DNA of 43,170 nucleotides from Nitrospirota bacterium (GTDB taxonomy: Bacteria; Nitrospirota; Thermodesulfovibrionia; Thermodesulfovibrionales; UBA6898), in NCBI GenBank assembly GCA_021811105.1, contig JAJZPM010000029.1, positions 1-43,170 on the forward strand, in the 5' to 3' direction. The notes beneath the pieces were generated by a model. It was given only the letters and a program-made list of their open reading frames with translations. It was not told the origin of the DNA and made no database searches. Positions 33,724 through 42,896 of this stretch are shown here, one piece after another. How positions within the stretch are numbered: position 1 is the stretch's first letter; the number at the start of each line of letters is the position of its first letter. The position numbers and the translations under genes are program-made.

Positions 33724-36183
33724 ATGGAGCGCTCGATCTGCATCCATGGCCATTTTTATCAGCCGCCAAGGGAAAACCCCTGGCTCGAGGCTATAGAGAT
33801 ACAGGACTCCGCCTCGCCATACCACGACTGGAACGAGCGGGTCACGGCAGAATGCTACGCACCGAATTCCGCTTCACGCCTCCTGGACGGCAATGGCCTC
33901 ATAATCGATATTGTTACCAACTACGCAAACATAAGCTTCAACTTCGGCCCCACCCTGCTTTCCTGGATGGAGAAACATTCTGCCGAAGTTTACGCCTCTA
34001 TTCTCGCCGCCGACAAACAAAGCATGGGGAGCCGGGGAGGACATGGAAATGCGATTGCTCAGGTTTATAACCATGCCATCATGCCGCTTGCCAATTCCCG
34101 CGACAAGCGCACGCAAGTGCGATGGGGGATATCGGATTTTTCATCCCGCTTTAAGAGGTTTCCCGAGGGCATGTGGCTCGCTGAAACGGCCGTTGATATG
34201 GAGACCCTCGACATCCTCGCAGAAGAAGGGCTGAAGTTCACCATACTGGCGCCCCATCAGGCCTCAAAGGTGAGGAAGACAGGCTCCGGCAGATGGAAAG
34301 ATGTAGGCGGAGGGCGCATCGACCCGACAAGGGCCTATCTCTGCCCACTCCCCTCCGGCCGCAGGATAGCGATTTTCTTCTATGACGCGCCCATATCCAG
34401 GGCTGTTGCCTTTGAGGGACTGCTAAACAAGGGAGAAGATTTTGCCGATCGGCTCATTTCGGGTTTCTCGGACATGAGGGAGTGGGAGCAGGTCCTTAGC
34501 GTTGCGACTGACGGCGAATCCTACGGCCATCACCATAAGTTCGGCGACATGGCCTTGGCGCATGTCTTAAACCACATAGAAAAAAATGCCCTCGCGAGAC
34601 TCACCAATTACGGGGAATTTCTCGAAAAAAATCCGCCCCTTCACGAAGTGCAGATACTCGAAAACACCTCGTGGAGTTGCAGCCATGGCGTCGAACGGTG
34701 GAGGAACGACTGCGGGTGCAACACGGGAGGACACCCCGGATGGAACCAGGGGTGGCGGGCACCCCTCAAAGAGGCCCTCGACTGGCTGAGGGACGAGCTA
34801 TCCCCGCTGTTTGAAAAGAAGGTGGGAGAATATCTCAAAGACCCATGGGCCGCAAGGGATGACTACATCGATGTAATCCTGGACAGGTCTCAGGGGTCTG
34901 TCACCGTATTTTTCAAGAAACACTCCCTCCGTGATATCACCGACGCCGAAAGGACCGTTTTACTTGAGGCGATGGAGTTCCAGAGGCATGCCCTGCTCAT
35001 GTATACGAGTTGCGGATGGTTCTTCGACGACCTTTCAGGGATCGAGACACTTCAGATAATCCAGTATGCCGGCAGGGCGATCCAGCTTGCGGAAAAGCTC
35101 TTCGGCACAGACCTCGAAAGTCCCTTCAAGGAGAGACTTTCAGGGGCAAAGTCGAATATCCCGGAATATGGAAACGGGGCGCTCATTTATGAAAGGTCCG
35201 TCAAGCCCGCGGTCGTGGACCTGAAGAAGGTGGCGGCCCACTATGCCGTAAGCTCCCTCATCAGCGATTACGGCGAGACAGCGAAGATTTTCTGTTTCAC
35301 GGTGAAGAGGGAAGACTATCAGGGACGACAGACCGGAGAGGCAAGACTTGCCGCAGGCCGGATTATGGTCGCCTCGGACATCGTCCTGGATTCCGAGACA
35401 GTTATTTTCTCCGTTCTCCATTTGGGCGGCCATATATTCAACGGCGGCTTAATGGCTTATAAAGACGAAGCTTCATATCAGTCGATGAAAGAGGAAATAC
35501 TCGCCGCCTTCGATAAAGGGGAGGTTTCCGACATCCTCAGGCTGATCGGCACCGACTTCGGCATGAATACCTATTCTCTCATCAATCTGTTCAGGGATGA
35601 ACAGCGCAACGTCCTTGACCTCGTCATCACAAAGACCATGGAGGATTTCGAGCATGCCTTTCGTCTCATCTATGAAAATAATCGCACCCTCATGGGTTTC
35701 CTTCAGGAGGCCGGGATACCCGTGCCGAGAGGGTTTATTACCGCGGCGGAGTTTGCGCTCACCTCCGATTTTAAGAAGGCGTTTTCCGAGGACAAGATCG
35801 ATGAGCAGCGGATAAAGGCGATAATCGCCGACAGCAAAAAGTGGGACCTGCCGCTCGATTCCGCCGGCCTGGAATATATGGTTAGGCGCAAGGGCGAAGA
35901 GCTGATCGGGAACCTCCTTAGGGCGCCATCAGATATTCCAACCCTCTTGAATTTCCTGGCCATGGTGGAGATTCTGCGGGCACTCCCCCTTGAAATAAAC
36001 TATTGGCAGATCCAAAACACTTACCTCTCCATCGCAAAGACAGTCTACAAAGAATTCCTGAAAGAGGCAGATGGCGGCGGTGAAACGCCTGTAAAATGGG
36101 TTGAAACTTTCAGGCGTATAGGGGAGTTGCTCTCCTTCAATGTCTCTTCCGTGCTATCAGGAGACCGTCAGGACGGACCATGA
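33724..36183 (+). CDS. GH57-family protein with DUF3536
   Basis: The 819-residue protein begins ICIHGHFYQPPRENPW, the GH57 first motif with the His-x-His pair. FPEGMWLAETA holds the probable nucleophile Glu154 and SVATDGESYGHHH the probable acid/base Asp263. The C-terminal two-thirds are the helical DUF3536 region. Relatives are large cytoplasmic alpha-glucan-type enzymes of unproven specificity. No signal peptide is seen. The C-terminus of the preceding 200 bases holds no other gene. Confidence 0.88.
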   Translation: MERSICIHGHFYQPPRENPWLEAIEIQDSASPYHDWNERVTAECYAPNSASRLLDGNGLIIDIVTNYANISFNFGPTLLSWMEKHSAEVYASILAADKQSMGSRGGHGNAIAQVYNHAIMPLANSRDKRTQVRWGISDFSSRFKRFPEGMWLAETAVDMETLDILAEEGLKFTILAPHQASKVRKTGSGRWKDVGGGRIDPTRAYLCPLPSGRRIAIFFYDAPISRAVAFEGLLNKGEDFADRLISGFSDMREWEQVLSVATDGESYGHHHKFGDMALAHVLNHIEKNALARLTNYGEFLEKNPPLHEVQILENTSWSCSHGVERWRNDCGCNTGGHPGWNQGWRAPLKEALDWLRDELSPLFEKKVGEYLKDPWAARDDYIDVILDRSQGSVTVFFKKHSLRDITDAERTVLLEAMEFQRHALLMYTSCGWFFDDLSGIETLQIIQYAGRAIQLAEKLFGTDLESPFKERLSGAKSNIPEYGNGALIYERSVKPAVVDLKKVAAHYAVSSLISDYGETAKIFCFTVKREDYQGRQTGEARLAAGRIMVASDIVLDSETVIFSVLHLGGHIFNGGLMAYKDEASYQSMKEEILAAFDKGEVSDILRLIGTDFGMNTYSLINLFRDEQRNVLDLVITKTMEDFEHAFRLIYENNRTLMGFLQEAGIPVPRGFITAAEFALTSDFKKAFSEDKIDEQRIKAIIADSKKWDLPLDSAGLEYMVRRKGEELIGNLLRAPSDIPTLLNFLAMVEILRALPLEINYWQIQNTYLSIAKTVYKEFLKEADGGGETPVKWVETFRRIGELLSFNVSSVLSGDRQDGP

Positions 36184-36296
36184 CGACTCGCAGCCTCATT
36201 CTGATGTAAACTTATCCAGCACCTTAGTTTGACATCTCCACAGGCATTGATAAATTTGAAATATGACGGCATGTGGAATAATAGTTAAGGGTTGTC

Positions 36297-36530
36297 ATGC
36301 ACTGGCTATGGTTTCTGATTATAGGGGTGGTGGCAGGCTGGATTTCGGGAAAGCTGACGCGTGGCCACGGTTTCGGTCTGGTCGGAGACCTCGTAGTCGG
36401 AATCCTGGGAGCTCTCGTCGGAGGTTTTCTCTTCCGGCTTCTTGGTGTTGTTTCCGCCGGAGTGATCGGTTCGCTTGTATCGGCTACAGTAGGAGCGATT
36501 GTGCTTCTATGGCTCATCCGGCGTCTATGA
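36297..36530 (+). CDS. GlsB/YeaQ/YmgE-family small membrane protein
   Basis: The 77-residue protein has three hydrophobic segments with Gly-rich turns: WLWFLIIGVVAGWISGKLTRG, GLVGDLVVGILGALVGGFLF and a last helix before LIRRL. This matches the transglycosylase-associated/stress-response membrane family. The function is not established. Its stop overlaps the start of the following lipoprotein-like pseudogene by four bases. Confidence 0.88.
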   Translation: MHWLWFLIIGVVAGWISGKLTRGHGFGLVGDLVVGILGALVGGFLFRLLGVVSAGVIGSLVSATVGAIVLLWLIRRL

Positions 36531-37210
36531 GGACCATTAACACTTATTGTTTGATTATTGTAATAGTATCCGCAATCATCTTCTGCGGGGGATGCGCGAC
36601 CCTCCCGAATGTCACCGAAGTTATCAACGAGACCGCGGCAGATCAGGAATCTCCCCAGATCCTTGCAGCGAAGGGTTTTTTGTCTCCCGCGCAAAGTAAG
36701 GCTGTCATGGAACGACTGAAACAGCAGGTTAACCCCACGGACATTCTGGAGCGGGAGACCGCCTTGATGGAGGCCGTCAGCGGAACTCCTCTGATTAAGG
36801 GTAATAAGGTAAGCCTCCTCGTCGACGGACCTGCGACCTACGCCGCCATGTTCAAGGCGGTGGAGAACGCCAAAGACCATATCAACGTTGAGACGTTTAT
36901 TTTCGAGGGAGATGAGACGGGCAGTAAATTCGCCGATCTGCTCCTTCAAAAGCAATCCGAGGGCGTTCAGGTCAACATCATTTATGACAGCGTGGGAAGT
37001 TTAGGTACTCCCGGGTCGTTTTTCGATCGCCTGAAAGATGGGGGCATTCATGTTGTCGAATTCAACCCGGTGAATCCGGCAAAGTTTTTCTGGAGACGGC
37101 TTCTGAGATGGCAGCCGACCCATCGCGATCACAGGAAGATTTTATGGGATGGGGCAGCTTTTCCGATGATGTGCATATCCATGTGGTTCCAGGTACCCAC
37201 ACCAGCATAA
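36527..37210 (+). pseudogene. Truncated phospholipase D/cardiolipin-synthase-like lipoprotein
   Basis: Starting at the ATG overlapping the previous stop, a lipoprotein-like signal (IIVIVSAIIFCGGCA) leads into a PLD-family N-terminal half: VSLLVDGPATYAAMFKAVENAKDHINVETFIFEGDETG and EGVQVNIIYDSVGSLGTP (in pieces). The first HxKxxxxD motif begins THRDHRKIL but continues WDG, one residue short of the Asp spacing, and the frame then drifts into unrelated residues and stops. The second HKD half is missing. The break point coincides with the start of a thioesterase-like tail in another frame, so this is a recombinant remnant. Confidence 0.7.
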
Positions 37211-37287
37211 TCAAAGAACCGCAGATCAGAGTTTTTGCAGAGAAGATTAACAAGGAACTCCGGAGGGTCTTGCCGACGATGCCCTGA
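37145..37287 (+). pseudogene. Thioesterase (alpha/beta-hydrolase) C-terminal remnant
   Basis: In a different frame from the upstream PLD-like part, the sequence reads GWGSFSDDVHIHVVPGTHTSIIKEP, then a helix ending LRRVLPTMP and stop. The pattern His-x-Val-Pro-Gly-x-His followed by a Glu-Pro and a final helix is the end of the thioesterase domain of nonribosomal peptide or polyketide synthetases, with the catalytic His. There is no start or nucleophile Ser, so it is a scrap. Confidence 0.45.
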
Positions 37288-37373
37288 CGTTCCACCCGGT
37301 GCATTTCTCCCTGACTGCCTGTGATGTAGTCGGTGAAAAAGGTATCCCTCGCTGAGGACCAGCCGCCCTCATT

Positions 37374-39437
37374 TCATCTCTTCAGCTTCTCGTACATCTT
37401 AGCGTTTTCGATCGCGATGCCGCCCTGCTCCGCAAGGGCGACGGCAAAATCTATCTCATCCCGAGCGAACTCACGGAACTCGTCGGTGAGCAGCCGCATG
37501 ATGCCGATGATCTTTTTGCGGACCACGATCGGCACGACGAGAATGCTCTTGATGCCTTCCTCTTTCGCCTCGTCCCGGTAGAATATTCTCGGATCGGTCG
37601 TGGCGTCGTAGATGACGAGCGGTCTGCCCTCCAGCGCAAGGGACATGCTCTCCTCCGCGTCCACCGGCCCGCGGTTCAGGTATTTATCGCTGAGGCCGTA
37701 TGCCGCAGCCAGTTCGAGTCTGCTCCCCGACTCGTCGAGGAGCCGTATCGTCGCGGCCTTTGTCCTCATGATCTCCGGTATCTTCCTGACGATCATGGCG
37801 AGGACTTCTTTGATGTCGAGCGTCGAACTGATCGCTTTCGACACCGCCTGTATCGCCTTAAGGTACTGCATCTCGCGGGACTGCCTTTCATACATGCGGG
37901 CGTTTTCTATCGCGGTGCCGCATTGTTCCGCGAGCGAGGCCGCAAAGGCGATCTCCTCTTCGGAAAAATGCCTCGGCCAGCCGGTCAGGAGCCGCAGCAC
38001 ACCGATCACTTTCCCGTGGGCCATGATCGGGAGCGTCAGCATGCTCTTGATGCCCTCTTCTTCCGCCTCCTTGCGATACCGTATCCGGCTGTCGGTAGAT
38101 ACGTCATAGATCGCGACCGGCTTTTCATTGAGCGCCTCGATCACGTTCTCCTCGGCGTCGACCGGCCCCCGGTTCAGATACCGTTCGCTGAGACCCCATG
38201 CTGCCGCAAGCTGAAGCTTCTTGCCGGTGCCGTCGAGGAACCTGATCGTCGCCGCCTTGAGGTTCATCACCTCGGGAATTTTCCTCACGATGAGGGCGAG
38301 CACCTCATTGACATTGAGCGTGGAACTGACCGCTCTGGTCACTGCCTGGAATACGTTCAGATATTCCCTCTCCCTCGATAAGGTCTTCTCGAACATACGC
38401 GCGTTCATGATCGCAATCGCCGCCTGCTCCGCGATCGCGGAGACGAACTTCAGGTCCTCGTCCGAATATTCCACCGGCTCGGCGGTATACATCCTGAGCA
38501 CGCCGATCACCTCGGCGTTGAACCTCAGGGGGATCGAAAGGATGCTCCTGATACCTTCTCGTTCGGCCTCCTTCCGGTATTTCGCATTTTTGTCGGCAGT
38601 TATGTCGTAGACCGAGACCGGCTTGCCGGCGAGCGCGTCATCGATGCTTGCGTCGTATTCGACCGGTCCCTTGTTCGCGTAACTCTTGCTGAGGCCGTGG
38701 TAGGCTGCAAGCTCGAGTTGGTTGCTCTCCTTGTTCAAAAGCCTCAGCAGGCTGGCCTTGACGTTCATGACTTTCACGACATTCGTGACGATGAGCTTCA
38801 GCACCTCGTCGAGCGAGAGGCTTGTGCTGATCGCCTTGCAGATGTTCTGATAATTCTCCAGATAGATCTTCTTGGAGAATATCTTCTCGGCGCAGACCGG
38901 GCACATCGAATGCGTAAATTCGCCGAACCCTTCATCGGTCAGGAACGCCTCCAGCTGCTCCCAGGTATCGGACACTTTCCTGATCTTCTTGCACCATCCG
39001 CAGATCGGTATGAGGCGATCAAGTTTTTCGGTCCTCAGCTGAAAGGGCCTGAGCCCTTTGAAGGCGGAGACGTCCCTGAACGTGATGATCACCCCGGCAA
39101 GTTTCTTCCCGGTGAAAAGGGGAGAGATGTGCTCCTCCACAAGGACCTTCCGCCCGTCCTTCGTCCGGAGAAAGAGGTTCCGCAGCAATGGCCCCTCTTC
39201 CATACTCGTCGTCAGCGGGCAGCCGGAGTCGCAGAGGGTATGACCCTTCTCGTCCTCGTGATTGAGCGGGTCCGAATAACAGTTTTGCCCGACCATCTCT
39301 CCGGCAGCATAGCCGGTGATCGCGGCCGCCCCTTTGTTCCAGTACAATATCTTCCTGTCGCTGCCTACCACGTATACGCCGTCGGCGACATTGTCGAGGA
39401 CCTCGGCGCAGAATTTCGTTTTCTTGTCGAACACCAT
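37374..39437 (-). CDS. PAS and triple-GAF sensory protein without an output domain
   Basis: Taking the ATG at 39435-39437 (behind GAGG) gives 687 residues; a TTG six codons upstream is an alternative. A PAS domain occupies about 10-125 (NVADGVYVVGSDRKILYWNKG; a Cys pair in LCDSGCPL). Next comes a short Cys module, CGWCKKIRKV ... CPVCAEK (about 145-180), often seen between PAS and histidine-kinase parts. Three GAF domains follow, each with an LxLAAxxGLSxxY and LNRGPVDAEE or related motif and IPxxxxxxVIGVLR. GAF2 and GAF3 are close copies. There is no kinase, GGDEF or other output domain, so it must work through partners or is the sensory remainder of a longer protein. Confidence 0.85.
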   Translation of the reverse strand: MVFDKKTKFCAEVLDNVADGVYVVGSDRKILYWNKGAAAITGYAAGEMVGQNCYSDPLNHEDEKGHTLCDSGCPLTTSMEEGPLLRNLFLRTKDGRKVLVEEHISPLFTGKKLAGVIITFRDVSAFKGLRPFQLRTEKLDRLIPICGWCKKIRKVSDTWEQLEAFLTDEGFGEFTHSMCPVCAEKIFSKKIYLENYQNICKAISTSLSLDEVLKLIVTNVVKVMNVKASLLRLLNKESNQLELAAYHGLSKSYANKGPVEYDASIDDALAGKPVSVYDITADKNAKYRKEAEREGIRSILSIPLRFNAEVIGVLRMYTAEPVEYSDEDLKFVSAIAEQAAIAIMNARMFEKTLSREREYLNVFQAVTRAVSSTLNVNEVLALIVRKIPEVMNLKAATIRFLDGTGKKLQLAAAWGLSERYLNRGPVDAEENVIEALNEKPVAIYDVSTDSRIRYRKEAEEEGIKSMLTLPIMAHGKVIGVLRLLTGWPRHFSEEEIAFAASLAEQCGTAIENARMYERQSREMQYLKAIQAVSKAISSTLDIKEVLAMIVRKIPEIMRTKAATIRLLDESGSRLELAAAYGLSDKYLNRGPVDAEESMSLALEGRPLVIYDATTDPRIFYRDEAKEEGIKSILVVPIVVRKKIIGIMRLLTDEFREFARDEIDFAVALAEQGGIAIENAKMYEKLKR

Positions 39438-39526
39438 AAACCTCGGGCCTTTCAAAAAATTCAGGCAAACAATACCGGAAAATTATTATAATTATATATT
39501 AAATCTGGTGCGTTCAGAGTTTTTTA

Positions 39527-40285
39527 TTGAAAAGTCCAATTTATCCCGCATTGAAAGAAAAGGCGGCAAAGGCCGCCCGACGGATCGGACCGCCCTCTTT
39601 TTACCGCGTCCACAAGAGAGAGCTCGACCGCTCCCATAAGTCTTTTTCCGAAAGCGGGCTGCTCATGAAATGCAGGTCCTATCTCGATGAATCTAAGATG
39701 CATCCTGCCCACGGCATAAGGCATTGCGAGAAAGTGGCGATCGAGGCCGGCGCAATCATCCAGATCGAGAACGCCCGGATACGGCCGCCTGCAGCCGCTT
39801 CCGACGACCTCATGCTCTGTGCCCAGATCGCCGGTATCTTTCACGATATAAAGCGAAGCGAGGACAATCATACGATAAAGGGAAGCATCGAGGCCGAAAG
39901 GATACTCGGGGATTTCCGGATAGAGGAGAGGTATAAACGTTACATCACCGCCGCGATCAGGAACCACGAGGCGTTCAGGGAAGTGCTCGCCTCCGAGGAT
40001 GACGAGGCAAAGCTCGTCAGCGACTCCCTCTACGATGCCGACAAGTTCCGGTGGGGGCCGGACAACTTCACCACTACGCTCTGGCTGATCGTGGAATCCG
40101 CGGACACCCCGGCCGAGAAGCTCCATGCAACCTTCCTGGAAAAAATGGAGGGCATCAGGCGGATAAAGGAGACATTCAGGACCGGCACGGGCAGGAGGTA
40201 CGGCCCGGAATTCATAGACTTCGGAATAGAGATAGGCCAGGAGATCTTTCACGAAATGGAGAATCTGATGAGGGGCAGGAAATGA
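39527..40285 (+). CDS. HD-domain phosphohydrolase-like protein
   Basis: The 252-residue protein has the HD pattern: His in HPAHGIRHCEKV (about 59-70), the HD pair in IAGIFHDIKRSED (His106-Asp107) and a later Asp in LYDADKFRWG. Fold family members hydrolyse phosphoesters, often of nucleotides. The start is uncertain: TTG at 39527 is the first in frame and no good ribosome site is seen; an internal ATG (LLMKCRSYL) would shorten it by 46 residues. It overlaps ribF by four bases and runs divergently from the GAF protein. Confidence 0.78.
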   Translation: MKSPIYPALKEKAAKAARRIGPPSFYRVHKRELDRSHKSFSESGLLMKCRSYLDESKMHPAHGIRHCEKVAIEAGAIIQIENARIRPPAAASDDLMLCAQIAGIFHDIKRSEDNHTIKGSIEAERILGDFRIEERYKRYITAAIRNHEAFREVLASEDDEAKLVSDSLYDADKFRWGPDNFTTTLWLIVESADTPAEKLHATFLEKMEGIRRIKETFRTGTGRRYGPEFIDFGIEIGQEIFHEMENLMRGRK

Positions 40286-41232
40286 TCTTAATCACCGATC
40301 TGGGTCACATCGATAAAAAATTCGACAGGAGCGTCATCACACTAGGCAACTTCGACGGCGTTCACCTCGGCCACCAGGAACTGGTCAGGATGGTCATCCG
40401 CAGGGCAAGGGAAACAGGGGCCGCCAGCATGGTCGTGACCTTCAGGCCTCATCCCCTTAAGATTCTCGCGCCTGAAAAATGTCCTCCTCTCATCAGCATC
40501 TACGAAGAGAAGATAAAACTCTTCGAGCGTCTCGGCATAGACGTCCTTGTGAAGATACCCTTTACGGTCGAGTTCTCGGCCATGACGCCGGAGGACTTTG
40601 TGAAAAACATCCTGTGCGACACCCTCGGGGCCCAGGAGATATTCGTCGGATGCAACTACCGTTTCGGGAGGGCAAGGAAGGGAGACGTGCAGACGCTGAG
40701 GAGGCTCGGAGAACAATACGGTTTCACCGTCAGGGAGGTCGAACAGGTATCGCTCGGCGGCGAGGTTATCAGCAGCACTAAGATCAGGACCCTGCTCAGA
40801 GAAGGGGAGGTCGAGCATGCGGCGAGGCTCCTCGGAAGGATCTATGCGATCACCGGCATTGTCGTCAAAGGCGACGGCAGGGGCAAGGGGCTCGGGTTTC
40901 CCACCGCTAACATCGCCCCCAAGCATGCCATCATCCCATCCGATGGGGTATATGCGGTCCGGCTTTCCGTGAGAGACCGGCTCTATGACGGCATCGCCAA
41001 TATCGGCATGCGGCCGACGTTCAATAAAAAGGTCCTTGCGATCGAAGTCCACGTCTTCGATTTTGACGAGGACATCTACGGCGAGGACATATCGCTCTAT
41101 TTCATCAGGAAGATACGTGAGGAAAAAAAGTTCAAAAACGTCGATGCCCTGGTGGACCAGATACGGTCCGATATCGAAATAGCGAAGGATATCCTGGCTT
41201 CCCGGCCTTCGGATGAAGCGGTTCCCATCTGA
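40282..41232 (+). CDS. ribF: Bifunctional riboflavin kinase / FAD synthetase
   Basis: The ATG at 40282 overlaps the HD gene stop (ATGA), giving 316 residues. The FAD synthetase half has VITLGNFDGVHLGHQELV, FRPHPLKIL, ISSTKIRTLLREG and the riboflavin-kinase half GRIYAITGIVVKGDGRGKGLGFPTANI with ANIGMRPTF. It makes FMN and FAD from riboflavin. It ends the gene-dense central part of the window. Confidence 0.95.
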   Translation: MILITDLGHIDKKFDRSVITLGNFDGVHLGHQELVRMVIRRARETGAASMVVTFRPHPLKILAPEKCPPLISIYEEKIKLFERLGIDVLVKIPFTVEFSAMTPEDFVKNILCDTLGAQEIFVGCNYRFGRARKGDVQTLRRLGEQYGFTVREVEQVSLGGEVISSTKIRTLLREGEVEHAARLLGRIYAITGIVVKGDGRGKGLGFPTANIAPKHAIIPSDGVYAVRLSVRDRLYDGIANIGMRPTFNKKVLAIEVHVFDFDEDIYGEDISLYFIRKIREEKKFKNVDALVDQIRSDIEIAKDILASRPSDEAVPI

Positions 41233-41267
41233 GTTATTATTACTCCGGCAACAAAATTCCGCAATTT

Positions 41268-41346
41268 GTCATTCCCGCAGTCTGTAGGCGGGAATCCAGA
41301 AGAAACAATGACTCTGGATGCCCGACTGAGAACCTCGGGCATGACG
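41268..41346. repeat. Dispersed palindromic repeat, copy 2
   Basis: GTCATTCCCGCAGTCTGTAGGCGGGAATCCAG and CTGGATGCCCGACTGAG leading to CTCGGGCATGACG repeat the element at 17908-17982. The terminal GTCAT and ATGAC are inverted, so the whole unit is a short palindromic element of REP/MITE type. Confidence 0.75.
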
Positions 41347-41400
41347 ATATTTAGCTGCCGGGTTCATAAGTGTCTCATAATTAAATGCGCATCCTGAACG

Positions 41401-41511
41401 AAAAATCTCCCCTCGCCCCTGCCTTCGGCACCCCCTCTTAAGATAAGAGGGGGAAGGGGGAGTTATGATCCCGAAGAGGGGTGCGGTCTACGACTCGCAG
41501 AGGGAGATTTT
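41401..41511. repeat. MITE-like palindromic element
   Basis: Outer arms AAAATCTCCC and GGGAGATTTT are about 90 bases apart and enclose an inner perfect hairpin CCCCCTCTTA/TAAGAGGGGG. This form of repeat, with AATCTCCCC ends and an AAGAGGGG-type inner stem, recurs in many genomes from memory. There is no coding frame in it. The stretch 41233-41597 contains only this and the preceding repeat. Confidence 0.55.
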
Positions 41512-41597
41512 ATATCCAATGTTCTTCTGCCTATGCACCTATTACTGACTGATTCCCCCCCCTTGCTATTCATGCCTGTAACGGATAAGCTTTCTCT

Positions 41598-42137
41598 ATG
41601 GGCGGGCTCGCCATCTGGATAACCGGTCTTCCCGGAAGCGGAAAGAGCACGATAGCAGATGCGCTCAGGAAGAGACATCCGGAGTTCATGATTCTTCGCA
41701 TGGACGATATTAGGAAGATCGTCACCCCCGAGCCTTCTTACTCCGATGAAGAACGCGATATTGTCTATCGTTGTCTTGTTTTCGTTGCGCAAGAGCTGAC
41801 GGGCCTCGGCCATAGCGTGATAATCGATGCAACCGGCAATCTGAGAAAATGGCGCGAACTCGCCAGGGATCTCATTCCCGGCTACATCGAGGTGTATCTG
41901 AAATGCGGCATCGAGACGTGCAAAGAACGGGAGACGCAAAGGCGCGACACCCGCGGCGCGCCGAAGGATATCTATGCAAAAGGGGAGAAAGGATGGCCCG
42001 TGCCGGGGGTAAACGCGCCTTATGAGGCGCCGCTGAGACCGGAAATCGTCATCGACGCTGAGCGCACATCGGTCGAAGAAGCAGCGGGAAATATCAGCGG
42101 TTATTTGTTGAAAATCCAGGAGAAGAAGCCGTTGTGA
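41598..42137 (+). CDS. Adenylyl-sulfate-kinase-like P-loop protein
   Basis: The 179-residue protein has the P-loop GLPGSGKST (10-18), SVIIDATGNLRKWRELAR and VYLKCGIETCKERETQRRDTRGAPKDIY, similar in order to CysC (APS kinase). It is somewhat shorter than typical CysC and has no sulfate-activation genes nearby, so sugar-nucleotide or other small kinase roles are possible. The start has no strong ribosome site. Confidence 0.8.
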   Translation: MGGLAIWITGLPGSGKSTIADALRKRHPEFMILRMDDIRKIVTPEPSYSDEERDIVYRCLVFVAQELTGLGHSVIIDATGNLRKWRELARDLIPGYIEVYLKCGIETCKERETQRRDTRGAPKDIYAKGEKGWPVPGVNAPYEAPLRPEIVIDAERTSVEEAAGNISGYLLKIQEKKPL

Positions 42138-42198
42138 TCACATTGCATTGTTTCGTTGAATTCTCCTGTCGCTCACCCATTTTCCGGACTGTTTATTG

Positions 42199-42396
42199 TT
42201 ATGCCCAGTATTCGGGCCACTCGCTCAAATCCTGGGTTAGTCCTTCATCCGCTATTGCCTCTTCAAAGGTCGGGGCAATTTTCGCACATTCTTTTGCCAA
42301 ACGGGTACGTTGTATCCGAGCAAGTTTCTCCTTTACAGCCCCTTGAATAGCCTGGCTACAATTCTGAAAAATAAGTTTACTCACAAAAGTGTCCAA
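42199..42396 (-). pseudogene. N-terminally truncated ribbon-helix-helix antitoxin
   Basis: The minus-strand frame reads IDQLDTFVSKLIFQNCSQAIQGAV then RLAKECAKIAP and ends LTQDLSEWPEYWA. This matches the RHH family (CopG-like, often paired with MazF), in which the helix normally has Asn-Arg-Ser-Gln-Ala-Ile; here Arg is Cys. The N-terminal DNA-contacting strand is missing, because a stop lies just upstream and no ATG is available (TTG at 42396 is the only start). No toxin follows. Confidence 0.55.
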
Positions 42397-42420
42397 CTGA
42401 TCAATGTATTACCCGGCTGT

Positions 42421-42636
42421 TTATTTTTTGAGAATATCTTCAGCTGTGAAGAAGGAGGCTTTCCCCTTTTTCTCCTTGGCCTCAAATTTCTTAATTTCAT
42501 CAAGATCCATGACATTTTCATAGAGTTCAATTAACGATTTCTTGACGAGCGCCGATTTGTCCTCATGAAAATGCTCAGACAGTTTCTTCAATATCTTTTC
42601 TTCGTCTTTATTTAACCTGATGGATATCACTCCCAT
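42421..42636 (-). CDS. RelB/RHH-type antitoxin
   Basis: The 71-residue protein begins MGVISIRLNKDEEKILKKLSEH, an RHH strand-helix start, and has a Lys/Glu-rich C-terminal half that would wrap the toxin. It overlaps the end of the toxin gene by ten bases on the same strand, toxin first. It should neutralise the toxin and bind the shared promoter. Confidence 0.82.
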   Translation of the reverse strand: MGVISIRLNKDEEKILKKLSEHFHEDKSALVKKSLIELYENVMDLDEIKKFEAKEKKGKASFFTAEDILKK

Positions 42637-42896
42637 TTGTCGTAGACCTCCTCTCTTTTAGCAATTGAGATAACGAAGTAATTGCTTTCCTGGATATAGA
42701 AGATAGCTCTATATTTGCCCTTCCTGACGCGATAGTATGTTCTCTTTTCAGATGATTTCAGTTTCTTGATATCAAACAGACTGAGATCATGTGTTGTATC
42801 GAGCGATATGAATACATTATTAAACCTGCTAAAAATGTCTTTCGGCAGAGAGCCCTTGAGGACTGCCTTTTTTACATTGGCCTCATAAACTACCAT
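42627..42896 (-). CDS. RelE/ParE-family toxin
   Basis: The 89-residue protein has the RelE-like pattern: helices with an FSRFNNVFISLDTTHDLSLFDIKKLK segment, then YYRVRKGKYRAIFYIQESNYFVISIAKREEVYDKW with the basic Arg-x-Gly-x-Tyr-Arg-Ala stretch. Members cleave ribosome-bound mRNA or inhibit gyrase; which one is not clear. Start is the ATG at 42894-42896. It is transcribed before its antitoxin. The gene-free part 42897-43045 is AT-rich. Confidence 0.85.
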   Translation of the reverse strand: MVVYEANVKKAVLKGSLPKDIFSRFNNVFISLDTTHDLSLFDIKKLKSSEKRTYYRVRKGKYRAIFYIQESNYFVISIAKREEVYDKWE

